This document shows positions 20,243-30,797 of a DNA stretch of 64,000 nucleotides, piece after piece. The notes beneath the pieces were generated by a model. The model was given only the letters and a program-made list of their open reading frames with translations. It did not search any database and was not told where the DNA came from. Each line of letters begins with the position of its first letter. Position 1 is the first letter of the stretch. A program made the translations under genes and the position numbers. The DNA comes from TMED14 sp003507115 (GTDB lineage Bacteria; Bacteroidota; Bacteroidia; Flavobacteriales; Schleiferiaceae), in contig CALSOH010000002.1 of the NCBI GenBank assembly GCA_943787925.1, positions 558,001-622,000 of the forward strand, given 5' to 3'.

Positions 20243-23200
20243 TTACAAGCCGAGGCGGATGCCGAGGCGAATTTGACGGGGAATAGAGAAGTTGAAAGGA
20301 TTCACCATGCTCACGTTGTACAGGTCTGCAAAAGACTGTGCATTCGTGGTGAACAAAATGGCCTGTTGACCACGTGAGGAGGATAAGTAGCCATCATCCG
20401 TGGGTGAACCCGTGAAGGGATAAATATTCAATACATTTTGAGTATTCAGCACATTCAAAATCTGGGTGTACACTTCGAAGGTTTTCTTGCCCTTCGCGTA
20501 GTACCAGACCTTGTTCGCGGTCAAGTCGATTTTGTACTGCCAGGGCTTGCGAGATCCGTTCAATACACCTACAATCGGAGAAGCGCTTTCAGTCAAGCCG
20601 TAGGCGCGAACACGACGCGAGTAGGGGAAGCCTGAATTTGCGGTGCCCAGAATGTTGACCCCTGCATTTTCGAAAATGCGAATATTCTTAATCACAGGGC
20701 CATTATAATCGGTGCCCTTTCCATAGCGGAAATCCAAGTTTCCTGAGAAGGTGTGGCGCTGGTCAAAGTCCAAAGGTTGGATGTAGCGCAAATTGGGTTG
20801 TCCTGAGCGTGCTAGAGCCAAACCGGAAGTGGGGCCAGAACCCGTGCCATCTGCAAACGACAGAGAGTACTGAGCGTTCACCATGACATTGCCCGTTCGG
20901 CGCAAATCATATTGGAAGCTAAATCCTTTAGCCGTTGTGAAGTCGCGGTTGCCATAGGTAACATACGTGGTGGGATAGGCCTCGGTCACCGATACGGTTT
21001 GAATCAAGTCGCGGTATTCGCGATAGAACGCGTTGACTTTCAATGCAGAACGCTCGCCCAACATTTGACGGAACCCAATTTCGTACTCTGTCAATTTCTG
21101 GGGAAGCAATTCCGGATTGGGCAACGTGGATGATCCATACTCGAGATTTACATAATTGACCGGGTTAAAGCGGGACAATGAAGCACTGGGACGCTGTACT
21201 AATAGGTCATAGTGGGCAAAGAATTCGGCCTCGTCAGAGATGGGGAACTGGAACGAGATACGAGGAGACACGGTTACTTGGGGGGTATAATCCTTGAAGC
21301 TCTTCTCGCTCAATACCGGTTGATCTGGGTTGCCCTGATCCGTGAAGTTTTCATCGAAGATCCAGGGTTTCGCCTGACCGCCACTCAAATTGGCAATAAT
21401 GGTCGGGTTCACTTGAGGGGAACCATCTGCGTTGAACCAATCAAAGCCAGAACGATAGCCCACGATGCGTTTGGGATTCTTGATATTGTCTACGTACACC
21501 ACATAGTCGTCGCCAATAGACTCTGGAATGTCAGATCCTTCAATGCCCCCCATCGCGCGAACATCACTTACCGTGCGGCTACTGTAGAGGGTAAAGGGAT
21601 CCTTCAAAACTGGCTGGTTGGCGTCAAAGCGGTCTACCCGTACACCCACGTTGAAGAACAAGTCATTGAACAAGAATTGGTCTTGGATGTACCCCGCCAT
21701 ATAAATAGGTTGGAAGGCCGCCATGGGATAGGTGCGGTTCCCATTGGCATCCTTGTGCCTTGAAGAAGTCCGCCAAAGTCGGATTGTAGTTCAGCAACTT
21801 GCCGGTGTAGTCGTACCCGTAGTAGTTGACGTACGAACCCGCACCGAAATTCAGCAATTCCTGCGCAGAGAATAGGCTCAAGCCCCCGTATCCCATGCAG
21901 GTCATCCGGGTGAATGTTGTCCACATCCAGCAAGCACTTGGTCCGCGCCGTCGGGATCGAGGCCCAAGGCGATACGCAAGTTGCGGTCAAACGTGCGGGG
22001 CTTGTTCAAGTCCAACGCGCGGTTGTAGTTGATCGTGTCCTGGAAAACGCCATCGCGGTAGACCAGGATAGGATTCTCCGTGTCCAATTCCTTCATGTGG
22101 TCATTCTGCAAATTCCGCATGAGTAACCAAAGGCTGGATCCAGCGACCCCAAAGGCCCGGTCAAAGCGCTGCTCATACTCCAAACCCGCAATCAGCGAGT
22201 GGCCGCCAATGTCAAAGTTGGTCGATGCCGTGATGCGGAACTGCTCCGCTTGGCTGTAGCTGTAGTTCGTTTGGATGGCCCCTACGTTCCCGAAATAGGC
22301 TGTAGATACTGGACGGACCCTTGGCCGTTCAGCAAGTCCGCCACCCTGCTGGATGTTCGTCAGGTTGTTGATGCTGTTGTTGATTTGGCCCGAGGCAACC
22401 AAATCGTAGTACGTGGACGTGTAGTTGGCCAGAACGGGGTTGTACTCGCTCGGGGTGAAGACCACGGCGGTGTCCAAATCCAACAACTTGCGGAATGCGT
22501 TGATGCCCGTCTTTTCATCTTGACCGAAGCCATAGAACGAAGTGCGCTGGGTTTCAAAGGTTCCCACGTGGCCATAGCGGAAGATGTTGTCGCGGTGACG
22601 AGGATCCCAGCTGCGGTCGGTGTTCAACGTGTATAGTCCACCTGGATGGTGTAGTAGGCATTTTTGATCAAGGACTCTGCGTCTTCTCCTGCTCCACCGA
22701 ACTGCTGCGTAAAGCGCACAAACGTAGAGAAGTCACGGCTATTGATAGGCCCCGTTGTTCTTCCAGTTCATCAGTGAGTTGGAGAAGCTGGAGTTGCGGC
22801 CATAGCCTTGATTGTACCGCGCTCCCACGACCAAATTGGTCTTCTTGCTCGTCTTGATATTGATGTTGCCGGTTGCGCGAATTCCATTCGTCGCCACATT
22901 CAGGCGGCTATTGACCGTCTTCGAGGTCATCGGCAGCGGAGCAATTCCGCGGCACGGATTGTTCCAAGACCTGCTGCGGTCGGAACCAAGGGACGCGCCT
23001 CGAGTTCCGCCAGGACATCCTTCTTCACCTTGTAAACTGGAACGGAATACGGGCGTCCGTCGCCATTGTGCTGAACCTCCGCCGAGAAAGAGGTAGCCCA
23101 CGATGGGGGCTTCTGTCTTCTTGTTCCGAAGGAGAGGGCCGCCAATGGTCAAACCACCGAGGTTATAGTTGTACGGGTCAAATAACGCGGAAGTCACATA

Positions 23201-23905
23201 TTCGGCCGTTCCAAAGAAACGGGGCGAGGGACCACGGGTGGTGGTCGAAATGACTCCACCTGTCACGTCACCGTAGTTCGCAGGAATGCCTCCCGTGATG
23301 ATTTCGGTGCTTTGAATGGCTTCACGGGGAAGGTTGATGTCCCCGCGCACTTTCACTCCGTCAATGAAGACCACGTTCGCATCCGAACGACCTCCACGGA
23401 AGTAGGACGCGCCAGAGCCTTCGTCTTGGACGACCCCGGAGGTCAGGGCCAATACGCCGCCGACTCCACGCGAGGCCAGGTTGCGGATTTGCTCGCTGCC
23501 AAAGGTGACCGACGTTTTGCCTTTTTCAATCAACGGCGCTTCGTACGAGGCCGTTACCTCGACCTCGCCCAAAATGACGTCCGCAGAAGTCAGCTTGAAA
23601 TCGATGTTGGTGATGCGGCCCCCGTCGATGGTCACTCCCGTCAAGGTCGACTTGTTGTAGCCAAATGCCTCACAGGAAAGCGTGTAGGTTCCAGGCTGGA
23701 CCGGGTTGATGTTGTAATTGCCATCAAAGTCCGTTGTGCCTTTGGCAATTTCGTAGCCTCCCGATAGAACTCGGACGATGGCTTGATATTGCTCTTCCCC
23801 GCTTTTCTTGTCAGTAACGGTTCCTCGCAACTGTCCTGGACGTTGGGCTTGGGCGCTGAAAGCCAAGGCCAGAGCGAGCATGAGTACTCCAAATCGAATG
23901 CGCAT
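20243..23905 (-). CDS. TonB-dependent receptor with carboxypeptidase-like domain, frameshifted
   Basis: The start at 23905 gives MRIRFGVLMLALALAFSAQA as signal peptide. Then: a CarboxypepD_reg-like domain (GQLRGTVTDKKSGEEQYQAI, DFDGNYNINPVQPGTYTLS), the plug (SVTFGSEQIRNLASRGVGGV, SGASYFRGGRSDANVVFIDG) and a long barrel that ends PRQIRLGIRLGL. Shifts lie near 23080, 22960, 22740, 22630, 21910, 21770 and 21725; the frames join without loss of residues. Total about 1210 residues. It is the first gene of the trio with the T9SS cargo (21 bases downstream) and the PorV-like gene. The ligand is unknown. Confidence 0.85.
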
Positions 23906-24000
23906 AAGTGGTGCGTTTAGGTCGTGTTTTAGGGAATCCACAAGGGATCCAAGTCACGAAAATAACCAATAAATGCTGACCTTGAGCGTTCATTAGGACA

Positions 24001-24008
24001 TAGATTTG
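24001..24008 (+). promoter_or_regulatory. -7 box (TAGATTTG) before the Rieske-like gene
   Basis: TAGATTTG followed after six bases by ATG 24015, a spacing that predicts a leaderless mRNA. Confidence 0.5.
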
Positions 24009-24014
24009 TATAAA

Positions 24015-24446
24015 ATGTGGCGATTCCTCCTTTTCCTTCTGCCCATGGGGCTCTTTGTGCACTGCGATGGCACGAACACGCGGCACCCAGTTCCCTATGC
24101 GCCGATCAATGAAACCATTTACCTCAATACCCCGTCTGCCTACGACTTGCAGTTTGTGGGCGGGTCCGTGGCGCATCTGGATTGGGGGTACCGTGGCGTC
24201 GCGATATACCGCCGAACGAACTACGGCGACGCCAACGATTTTGGGGTCTATGATTTGTGCTGCCCCAACCACGTAAGCGAAACGTGTGGAACCCTCACCT
24301 TAGTTGATAATTTGACCGCCGAATGCCCCTGCGATGGTCAGCAATTTTTGCTTTTCGACGGGCAACCGCTTGACGGCCCTACCGCTTGGGGGCTCAAGCC
24401 CTACCAAGTCGGCTACGACGGGGTGGCCTTGTATATATCGAATTAA
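24015..24446 (+). CDS. Rieske-like lipoprotein with a degenerate cluster site
   Basis: 143 residues from ATG 24015. A short lipoprotein signal (MWRFLLFLLPMGLFVHC, Cys 17) is followed by a compact beta-rich domain. The order resembles a Rieske [2Fe-2S] domain: YRGVAIYRR, VYDLCCPNH, then AECPCDGQQFLLFDG and GPTAWGLKPYQV, ending in YDGVALYISN. The first C-x-H pair is present (CPNH) but the second loop has CPCDG, without the histidine that binds iron, so a normal Rieske cluster is unlikely. Similar small lipoproteins are common in Flavobacteriia. Function unknown. Confidence 0.7.
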   Translation: MWRFLLFLLPMGLFVHCDGTNTRHPVPYAPINETIYLNTPSAYDLQFVGGSVAHLDWGYRGVAIYRRTNYGDANDFGVYDLCCPNHVSETCGTLTLVDNLTAECPCDGQQFLLFDGQPLDGPTAWGLKPYQVGYDGVALYISN

Positions 24447-24541
24447 GGTGCGCCTTCGGCGCGCTAGAGGGCTGGAGGGCTAGGTGGCTAGAAAGCGAGG
24501 TAGCTAGAGGGCTAGGTGGCTAGGTGGCTAGAGAGCGAGGC
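24447..24541 (+). repeat. CTAG-rich intergenic repeat with GCGCCTTCGGCGC hairpin, copy 1
   Basis: Right after the stop come the palindrome GCGCCTTCGGCGC and then imperfect 8-base units of the type GCTAGAGG/GCTAGGTG repeated about ten times. Related blocks occur at 38837, 38968 and 44634. Confidence 0.8.
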
Positions 24542-24630
24542 TTCCATTTTCAGCCATATCATCCCGGAAGAAATAGTTCATTTCTACGACCTAACTTCCG
24601 ACTACCCTAACCCCCAAACTCCCCTCTACC

Positions 24631-24972
24631 ATGATGGATCTTTTTTACCAAGGCGGCCCACTATTCATGAGCATTCTAACCTTCTTATTACTGGGCGTTT
24701 TATGGACGTTCTGGAAAGGGGGACCGCTTAAAGAACTTGGACTTTTGGCACTCGCAGTCGGAGTGCTTGGCCAACTGTTAGGCCTTTATGATGCCTTCTC
24801 TGCTTTAGCAAACTGGGAAGAAATGTCAGGCCTACCTGTTGGCCAGCACATAGGGGGCGAAAGATTGATTGCAGGAGGCCTCTAGGTTAGCCTCACTCCT
24901 ACCCTGCACGGACTGTTGATTTACATCCTGAGCTTAATGCTGCGTGCCGTCAATGCTTGGCGTCACGCCTAA
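24631..24972 (+). CDS. MotA/TolQ/ExbB-like membrane protein interrupted by an in-frame TAG
   Basis: The frame from ATG 24631 codes two hydrophobic helices (LFMSILTFLLLGVLWTFW and LGLLALAVGVLGQLLGLYDA) and the segment GERLIAGGL. TAG at 24883-24885 then ends the frame. Without this stop the same frame goes on as VSLTPTLHGLLIYILSLMLR to TAA at 24970-24972, 113 sense positions in all. The continuation completes the last helix of the MotA/TolQ/ExbB proton-channel family, where 'AGGLKVAL.TTL.GL' is usual: the stop stands where lysine is expected. Such proteins form proton-driven motors with ExbD-like partners; none is nearby. It is either a decayed copy or a one-base consensus error. Upstream lies the CTAG repeat. 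Confidence 0.65.
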
Positions 24973-25008
24973 CACCCTCAAACTTCCGGTCGTTTTCGCG
25001 CAGAAGAC

Positions 25009-26100
25009 TTAGGCCAGTTGACCCATCATCCGAAGATGTTGGACGTGCGAGCGGACTGCGCTTGCGAAGGTTTTGAATTCGGTGTACGTCACATTGAACT
25101 CATGACAAGTTTCCTTCACAATTTTGGCCAAATCCGGATAGTGCACATGGCTAATCCGAGGGAATAGGTGGTGCTCCACTTGGTAATTCAGACCACCCAA
25201 AAACCACGTGAGAAAACGGCTCTTCGTGGCGAAGTTGGCCGTGGTCTTAATCTGGTAGATAGCCCACTCTTCTTCCGTTTCTAAGTTCTCTCCGTGCACA
25301 TAGGGGGTGAAGGACGCTTCCGTCACCACATGGGCCAATTGAAAGACAATGGACAAAACGAAGCCTGCGGACATGCCCATGAGCATGAAGCCCCCAAACC
25401 AGGGCAAAAATCCGAGTTTCCACATGGGTAAGCCTACAAATAAACCCAGATGCAAGGCCTTCCAAGCCCAGAAGCTGATATGTTGAAAACGAGTCAGCGC
25501 CGGAATGGGCACATTGCCCACCTTGCCAGTGAAATATTTCTTGTAGTCCGTGTACACGATCCAATAGATGTAGAGCAGGGCGTATAGCGCGGAGAAGTAG
25601 AGGTGCTGGAAGCGATGGAATCCGCGACGCTCTTGGCTTGGAGCCATGCGCAACATGGCGCCCGCATCGATGTCATCGTCTACCCCTTCAATGTTCGTGA
25701 AGGTGTGGTGCACCGTATTGTGCTTGGTCTTCCACATGAGGATGCTGGCCCCCAAAAAGTTGACACTGTGGCCTGCCATTTCGTTGAGCCAATTGTGCTT
25801 GGAAAAGCTTCCGTGTGCGCCGTCGTGCATGATGTTGAAGCCAATGGCTGCAGTGAGCAGGCCCAAGGCCAGCCAGAGCATCCAGGCTACCTCAAAGCCG
25901 GGAGCAGCCAAGACCAATCCGAGGTAGGCCGCTAAGAAGCCACCGATCAAAACGCCGGTCTTTACGTACAGTTTAGCGTTGCCTTTGGGGCTCAAATTGT
26001 TTTGAGCAAAGTGGGCATTCACCCGCTTGGTGAGCTCTTGGTAGAAGGGCTGGCCTGCTTTGGGCGCAAAGCGCGGGGCGCGGAATGGGATTTCTGACAT
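25009..26100 (-). CDS. Membrane fatty acid desaturase (acyl-lipid / acyl-CoA type)
   Basis: 363 residues. All three histidine boxes are present: HDGAHGS (~93), HNTVHH (~129) and QVEHHLFPRISH (~309). Hydrophobic pairs at ~50-90 and ~200-250 give four membrane helices. The spacing and the QxEHH third box place it with front-end/linoleoyl-type desaturases, di-iron enzymes that insert a double bond into lipid acyl chains in the inner membrane. No cytochrome b5 domain is fused. The gene stands alone between the ExbB-like gene and metF; no regulator is seen beside it. Confidence 0.92.
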   Translation of the reverse strand: MSEIPFRAPRFAPKAGQPFYQELTKRVNAHFAQNNLSPKGNAKLYVKTGVLIGGFLAAYLGLVLAAPGFEVAWMLWLALGLLTAAIGFNIMHDGAHGSFSKHNWLNEMAGHSVNFLGASILMWKTKHNTVHHTFTNIEGVDDDIDAGAMLRMAPSQERRGFHRFQHLYFSALYALLYIYWIVYTDYKKYFTGKVGNVPIPALTRFQHISFWAWKALHLGLFVGLPMWKLGFLPWFGGFMLMGMSAGFVLSIVFQLAHVVTEASFTPYVHGENLETEEEWAIYQIKTTANFATKSRFLTWFLGGLNYQVEHHLFPRISHVHYPDLAKIVKETCHEFNVTYTEFKTFASAVRSHVQHLRMMGQLA

Positions 26101-26196
26101 GGCGACGAAGGTAAGACCTATGCAACCGGAAAAAACAGGTGCGGTTCATTTTTGGTCCGCAAAAAGACCTGCCCCGACCCACCACTGGAGCCTTAA

Positions 26197-27153
26197 TTAA
26201 AACAGGGCCGACGCAATTTTCTCCGTGGCATCCGCCTTGCCCATGGTATAATAATGCAGGACGGGAGCCCCTTTGGCCATGAGTTCCTTGGATTGCGTAA
26301 TGCACCACTGAATACCAACCTCTTTAACCGCCGCAGGCGTTTTCGCCGCTTCCACTGCTTCCACCAAGTCATCGGGAAGGTTGAGGTGGAAATTGCGGGG
26401 AATGGTCGTGAGCTGGGAAGCGGTGGCAATCGGCTTTAAGCCCGGGATAATGGGCACGTGAATGTTGGCTTTTCGGCACTTAGCCACGAAATCAAAGTAG
26501 TGCTGGTTATCGAAGAACATTTGTGTCACCACATATTCTGCGCCGGCATCAACTTTGGCTTTGAGGTACTTGATGTCCGTATTGAGCGACGGGGCTTCAA
26601 AGTGCTTTTCGGGGTAGCCCGCCACGCCGATGCAGAAATTGCTCGGATTGGAGTTTTCTACCTCGTCGTGGAGGTAATGGCCTTTGTTGAGGTCCGACAC
26701 CTGCTTGAGTAGATCAATGGCATAGGTGTGGCCATGGGGTTCGGGCTTGAAGGCGCCTTCGGCTTTGAGGGCGTCGCCGCGGAGCACCAACACGTTGTCA
26801 ATACCCAAGTAGTGCAGGTCGATGAGGGCGTATTCCGTCTCTTCCCGGCTAAATCCACCGCAGATGACGTGGGGAACGGTGTCGATTTTGAACTGGTTTT
26901 GAATGGCCGCACAAATGCCCACTGTTCCTGGACGCTTGCGAGTGTGCACCTTCTCCAGGAGGCCGTTCTCACGCTTTTTGTAGATGAATTCTTCGCGGTG
27001 GCTGGTCACGTCAATGAACTTGGGGCCAAAGGCCATCAAGCGTTCGATGGTGCCGAACAATTCATCAATGCGCGTTCCCTTCAACGGGGGGAGAATTTCA
27101 AAGCTGAACAGGGTTTTTCCGTTCGCAGCGGTAATGTGGTCCGTGACTTTCAT
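26197..27153 (-). CDS. metF: 5,10-methylenetetrahydrofolate reductase
   Basis: 318 residues, normal length. Features: LFSFEILPPLKGTRIDEL with the catalytic Glu, the strand KFIDVTSHREEF, TVGICAAIQNQFKIDTVPHV, DNVLVLRGD and YVVTQMFFDN. It reduces methylene-THF to methyl-THF with FAD, feeding MetH. It starts 4 bases after the metH C-terminal gene and so shares the riboswitch-controlled operon. Confidence 0.96.
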   Translation of the reverse strand: MKVTDHITAANGKTLFSFEILPPLKGTRIDELFGTIERLMAFGPKFIDVTSHREEFIYKKRENGLLEKVHTRKRPGTVGICAAIQNQFKIDTVPHVICGGFSREETEYALIDLHYLGIDNVLVLRGDALKAEGAFKPEPHGHTYAIDLLKQVSDLNKGHYLHDEVENSNPSNFCIGVAGYPEKHFEAPSLNTDIKYLKAKVDAGAEYVVTQMFFDNQHYFDFVAKCRKANIHVPIIPGLKPIATASQLTTIPRNFHLNLPDDLVEAVEAAKTPAAVKEVGIQWCITQSKELMAKGAPVLHYYTMGKADATEKIASALF

Positions 27154-27157
27154 AGGT

Positions 27158-29788
27158 TCAGAGGTCGAGTAAGGGGCTCAGCCAGCGCGCAGCGTCCTCT
27201 TGGGAGATGCCGCGGCGCCCAGCGTAGTCGGTCAATTGGTCGGTATCGATTTTGGCCAAACCAAAATATTTGGCCTCAGGGTGTGCAAAGTAGTAGCCAC
27301 TCACCGCCGCCGTGGGGTACATGGCTTTGTGCTCTGTGAGCTGAATTCCCGCGCGGGCCTCCACGTCCAAGAGGCGGAAGAGCAGGTCTTTTTCCAGGTG
27401 GTCAGGGCAGGCCGGATAGCCCGGCGCGGGCCGAATGCCTTGGTAGGATTCCGCAATTAAATCTTCGTTGGTGAGGGTTTCTTCCGCGGCGTAGCCCCAA
27501 AATTCACGGCGCACGCGCTCGTGCAGATGTTCGGCAAAGGCTTCCGCCAAGCGGTCCGCGAGGGCCTTGAGCATCAGGGCACTGTAGTCATCTTGGGCCG
27601 CTTCGTAGGCGGCGACCCGCTCGTCCAACCCGTGGCCCGTGGTGACGGCAAATAAGCCCAAATAATCCTCGCCCGCCGGATCAATAAAGTCGGACAGAGC
27701 CAAGTAGGGCAGCCCCTCTTTTTTCTGCCCTTGCTGACGTAGAGTCAAAAAGCGGTGGGATTCGCCTTGGGCGTCGCGCACTTCGATGTCATCCCCTTTT
27801 TGCTGGGCTTCAAAGAATCCGTAGACCCCTTTGGCGGTGAGCCAGCCTTCAGACACGGCCTGCGTGAGCATCGCTTGGGCATCCGCCAACAAGATTTTGG
27901 CCTGTGCCCCAACGACCTCATCTTCCAGGATTCGGGGGTACTTGCCGTGCAAGTCCCAGGCCATGAAGAAGGGCGTCCAGTCGATGTAGGGTACCAATTT
28001 CTCCAGGGGATAATCATCCAAGGTGAAGACCCCGAGCTGGGCAGGACGCGCCGGCTTTCGTGAGAAATCCGGGCGGTAGCGGTTGGCGCGCGCGGCATCC
28101 ATGGGCATAAAATTGCGCTGGCTGCTTCGGTTCGCATACTGCTCGGCGAGGCGGTCGTAGTCGGACCGAATTTCCGCGGCAAAGTCAGCGCCTTGTTCGC
28201 CTAGGAGGCGCTGCACTACGGGGACGGAGCGCGAGGCATCATTGACGTGAACCACCGGACTGTCGAGCACCGGTTGAATTTTCACCGCCGTATGCGCCCG
28301 GGAGGTCGTGGCTCCACCAATGAGCAAGGGCAAAGAGATGCCTTGGCGCTTCATTTCGGAAGCGAGGAAGACCATTTCATCCAAGGAGGGCGTGATGAGT
28401 CCACTCAACCCGATGGCATCGACGCCATGTTCGAGTGCGGCATCCAAAATTTTCTGCGGTGGCACCATGACGCCGAGATCAATCACTTCATAATTGTTGC
28501 ATTGCAGCACCACACTCACGATGTTCTTGCCGATGTCGTGCACATCGCCTTTGACGGTCGCCATGAGGATTTTGCCCTGCTTGCGGGGGGCGGCATCGGA
28601 GGTTTCGAAAAAGGGCTCCAAGTAGGCCACCGCCTTCTTCATGACCCGGGCTGATTTGACCACCTGAGGCAGGAACATTTTGCCGGCCCCAAATAAATCG
28701 CCCACCACGTTCATACCCGCCATCAGCGGGCCCTCAATCACGTACAATGGTGCGCCCAGCGCCACGCGCGCTTCCTCCGCATCGGCTTCAATGTGGGCAT
28801 CTAATCCGTTGACCAGGCTGTATTCGATGCGCTCCGAAATAGGCAGTTGTCTCCAGGATTCGTCTTTTTCGCGGACGGACGCCGCGCCGCGGACGGATTC
28901 CGCGAGCGTCAGCAAGCGCTCGGTCGCGTCGTCGCGGCGATCCAGCAACACATCTTCTACATGCTCACGCAGCGGAGGGTCAATCTTGTCGTACACAATC
29001 AGCTGGCCGGGATTGACGATACCCATGTCCATGCCGTGGGCAATGGCGTGGTAGAGGAAGCAGGCGTGCATGGCCTCGCGGACCACGTCGTTGCCCCGGA
29101 AGGAGAAGCTCACGTTGGATACGCCGCCGCTGACTTTGGCGCCAGGCAGGTTTTGCTTGATCCAGGCCGTCGCTTCAAAGAAGTCCAGCGCGTTGTGGCG
29201 GTGTTCCTCCATACCCGTCGCCACAGGGAAGATGTTCGGGTCAAAAATGATGTCCTCTGGCGGGAATCCCACTTGCTCCGTGAGGATTTTGTAGGCGCGG
29301 CCGCAGATTTCCACCCGGCGGTCGTACGAGTCCGCCTGGCCCGCTTCGTCGAAGGCCATCACAATCACGGCCGCGCCAAACCGGCGCACGGTCTTCGCAT
29401 GGGCGATGAATTCGGCCTCGCCCTCCTTGAGCGAAATCGAATTCACCACCGCCTTGCCTTGGACACATTTGAGGCCCGCCACGATGATGTCCCATTTGGA
29501 CGAATCAATCATAATGGGAATGCGCGAAATGTCCGGCTCGGAGGCAATCAGATTCAGGAAGGTGGTCATGGCATACACGCCGTCGAGCATGCCCTCGTCC
29601 ATGTTCACGTCCAAAATTTGGGCCCCTCCCTCGACCTGATCGCGGGCAATGTCCAAGGCCTCCTCGTACTGCTCTTCCTTGATGAGCCGCAAAAATTTGC
29701 GCGACCCGGTGACATTGGTACGCTCCCCGACGTTGACAAAGTTGCTTTGCGCCGAGATTTTCAGGGGTTCCAGTCCACTCAGCTTCAT
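27158..29788 (-). CDS. metH: Methionine synthase, folate/B12/reactivation part
   Basis: 876 residues. Order: pterin-binding domain (VNVGERTNVTGSRKFLRLI, ILDVNMDEGM, MIDSSKWD), helical cap, cobalamin domain with the base-off motif VKGDVHDIGKNIVSVVLQC and IGLSGLITPSLDEM, and the SAM-dependent reactivation domain (GIRPAPGYPACPDH) at the end. The homocysteine domain is coded by the separate gene upstream, a split arrangement known in Bacteroidota. The two genes overlap by ATGA. The enzyme makes methionine from homocysteine and methyl-THF. The frame is intact. Confidence 0.96.
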   Translation of the reverse strand: MKLSGLEPLKISAQSNFVNVGERTNVTGSRKFLRLIKEEQYEEALDIARDQVEGGAQILDVNMDEGMLDGVYAMTTFLNLIASEPDISRIPIMIDSSKWDIIVAGLKCVQGKAVVNSISLKEGEAEFIAHAKTVRRFGAAVIVMAFDEAGQADSYDRRVEICGRAYKILTEQVGFPPEDIIFDPNIFPVATGMEEHRHNALDFFEATAWIKQNLPGAKVSGGVSNVSFSFRGNDVVREAMHACFLYHAIAHGMDMGIVNPGQLIVYDKIDPPLREHVEDVLLDRRDDATERLLTLAESVRGAASVREKDESWRQLPISERIEYSLVNGLDAHIEADAEEARVALGAPLYVIEGPLMAGMNVVGDLFGAGKMFLPQVVKSARVMKKAVAYLEPFFETSDAAPRKQGKILMATVKGDVHDIGKNIVSVVLQCNNYEVIDLGVMVPPQKILDAALEHGVDAIGLSGLITPSLDEMVFLASEMKRQGISLPLLIGGATTSRAHTAVKIQPVLDSPVVHVNDASRSVPVVQRLLGEQGADFAAEIRSDYDRLAEQYANRSSQRNFMPMDAARANRYRPDFSRKPARPAQLGVFTLDDYPLEKLVPYIDWTPFFMAWDLHGKYPRILEDEVVGAQAKILLADAQAMLTQAVSEGWLTAKGVYGFFEAQQKGDDIEVRDAQGESHRFLTLRQQGQKKEGLPYLALSDFIDPAGEDYLGLFAVTTGHGLDERVAAYEAAQDDYSALMLKALADRLAEAFAEHLHERVRREFWGYAAEETLTNEDLIAESYQGIRPAPGYPACPDHLEKDLLFRLLDVEARAGIQLTEHKAMYPTAAVSGYYFAHPEAKYFGLAKIDTDQLTDYAGRRGISQEDAARWLSPLLDL

Positions 29789-30778
29789 GCCACACGGGGT
29801 TTACGCGGGGTGATTCCCTGAGCCGCCTGGGCAAAGGCACGGATGTGCGCGGGGGTGGTGCCACAGCAGCCGCCCAAAATATTCACAATACTCAGGTCCA
29901 AATATTCCTTGACCGCCGCCGCCATATCCTCGGGAGTCTCGTCATAGCCGCCAAACGCGTTCGGCAAGCCGGCATTGGGGTAGGCGCTGACTAAGAAGGG
30001 GGCCTCCGCAGACAGGGTTTGGAGGTAGGGGCGCAGGTCTTTCGCGCCCAAGGCACAGTTGAGGCCAATGCTCAACAAGGGCATGTGGCTCAAGTGAAAT
30101 CAAAAAGGCTTCAGTGGTTTGGCCGCTGAGCGTTCGGCCACTGGCGTCTGTAATGGTTCCGCTCACCATGATAGGCAGTTCGCGGCCCTGCTGCAAAAAA
30201 GCCTCTTGGACCGCATAGAGCGCGGCTTTGGCGTTGAGCGTATCAAAAACGGTTTCGATTAAGAGGACATCCACCCCGCCTTCCATCAAGGCTTCCGCCT
30301 GTTCTTGGTAGGCGCTGGCCAACTCGTCAAAGGTGATGTTTCGGTAGGCCGGCCGATTGACATCGGGGCTCAGCGACAGGGTGCGGTTGGTGGGCCCAAT
30401 CGCTCCCGCCACAAAACGGGGCTTGTCCGGGGAGCTCAGTGCGTCCGCTGCGCGCTTGGCTAAGCGGGCGCCTTCGACATTGATTTCGCGCACCAAAGAC
30501 TCCATGCCATAGTCCGCCATGGAAATGACCTGAGCGTTAAAGGTGTTGGTTTCAATGAGGTCGGCCCCTGCTTCGAGGTATTGGCGGTGAATGTCCTCAA
30601 TGATGTCCGGCCGAGTGAGGTTGAGCAAGTCATTGTTGCCCTTCACGGGCTGCCCCCACGTGGCAAACCGCGCCCCGCGGTACCCAGCCTCGTCCAGGCG
30701 GTAGTTCTGAATCAATGAACCCATGGCCCCATCGAGGATGAGGATGCGTTCGGCAGCGGCGGCGTGGATGGGATGCAT
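29785..30778 (-). CDS. metH: Methionine synthase, homocysteine-binding part (one frameshift)
   Basis: About 330 residues: ILDGAMGSLIQNYRLDEAGY, NNDLLNLTRPDIIEDIHRQY, ADLIETNTFNAQ, GAIGPTNRTLSLSPDVNRPA. A surplus base near 30093 changes the frame, which resumes with SIGLNCALGAKDLRPYL. The zinc cysteines are in LNCALG and ILGGCCGTTPAHI, so the restored protein is complete. It supplies zinc-bound homocysteine to the C-terminal protein coded next. It is first in the operon behind the SAM-I riboswitch. A one-base break in a key metabolic gene suggests a consensus error. Confidence 0.93.
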
Positions 30779-30797
30779 GTCCTGGTTTTGTCGTTTG

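Noticed and set aside
24447..24541. Short tandem units resembling a CRISPR array
   Set aside because: Units are ~8 bases, imperfect and without spacers of constant size; no cas genes are near.
28847..29821. Open frame of 324 codons on the plus strand opposite metH
   Set aside because: Antisense to the pterin-binding domain of metH; composition follows the codon mirror of that gene.
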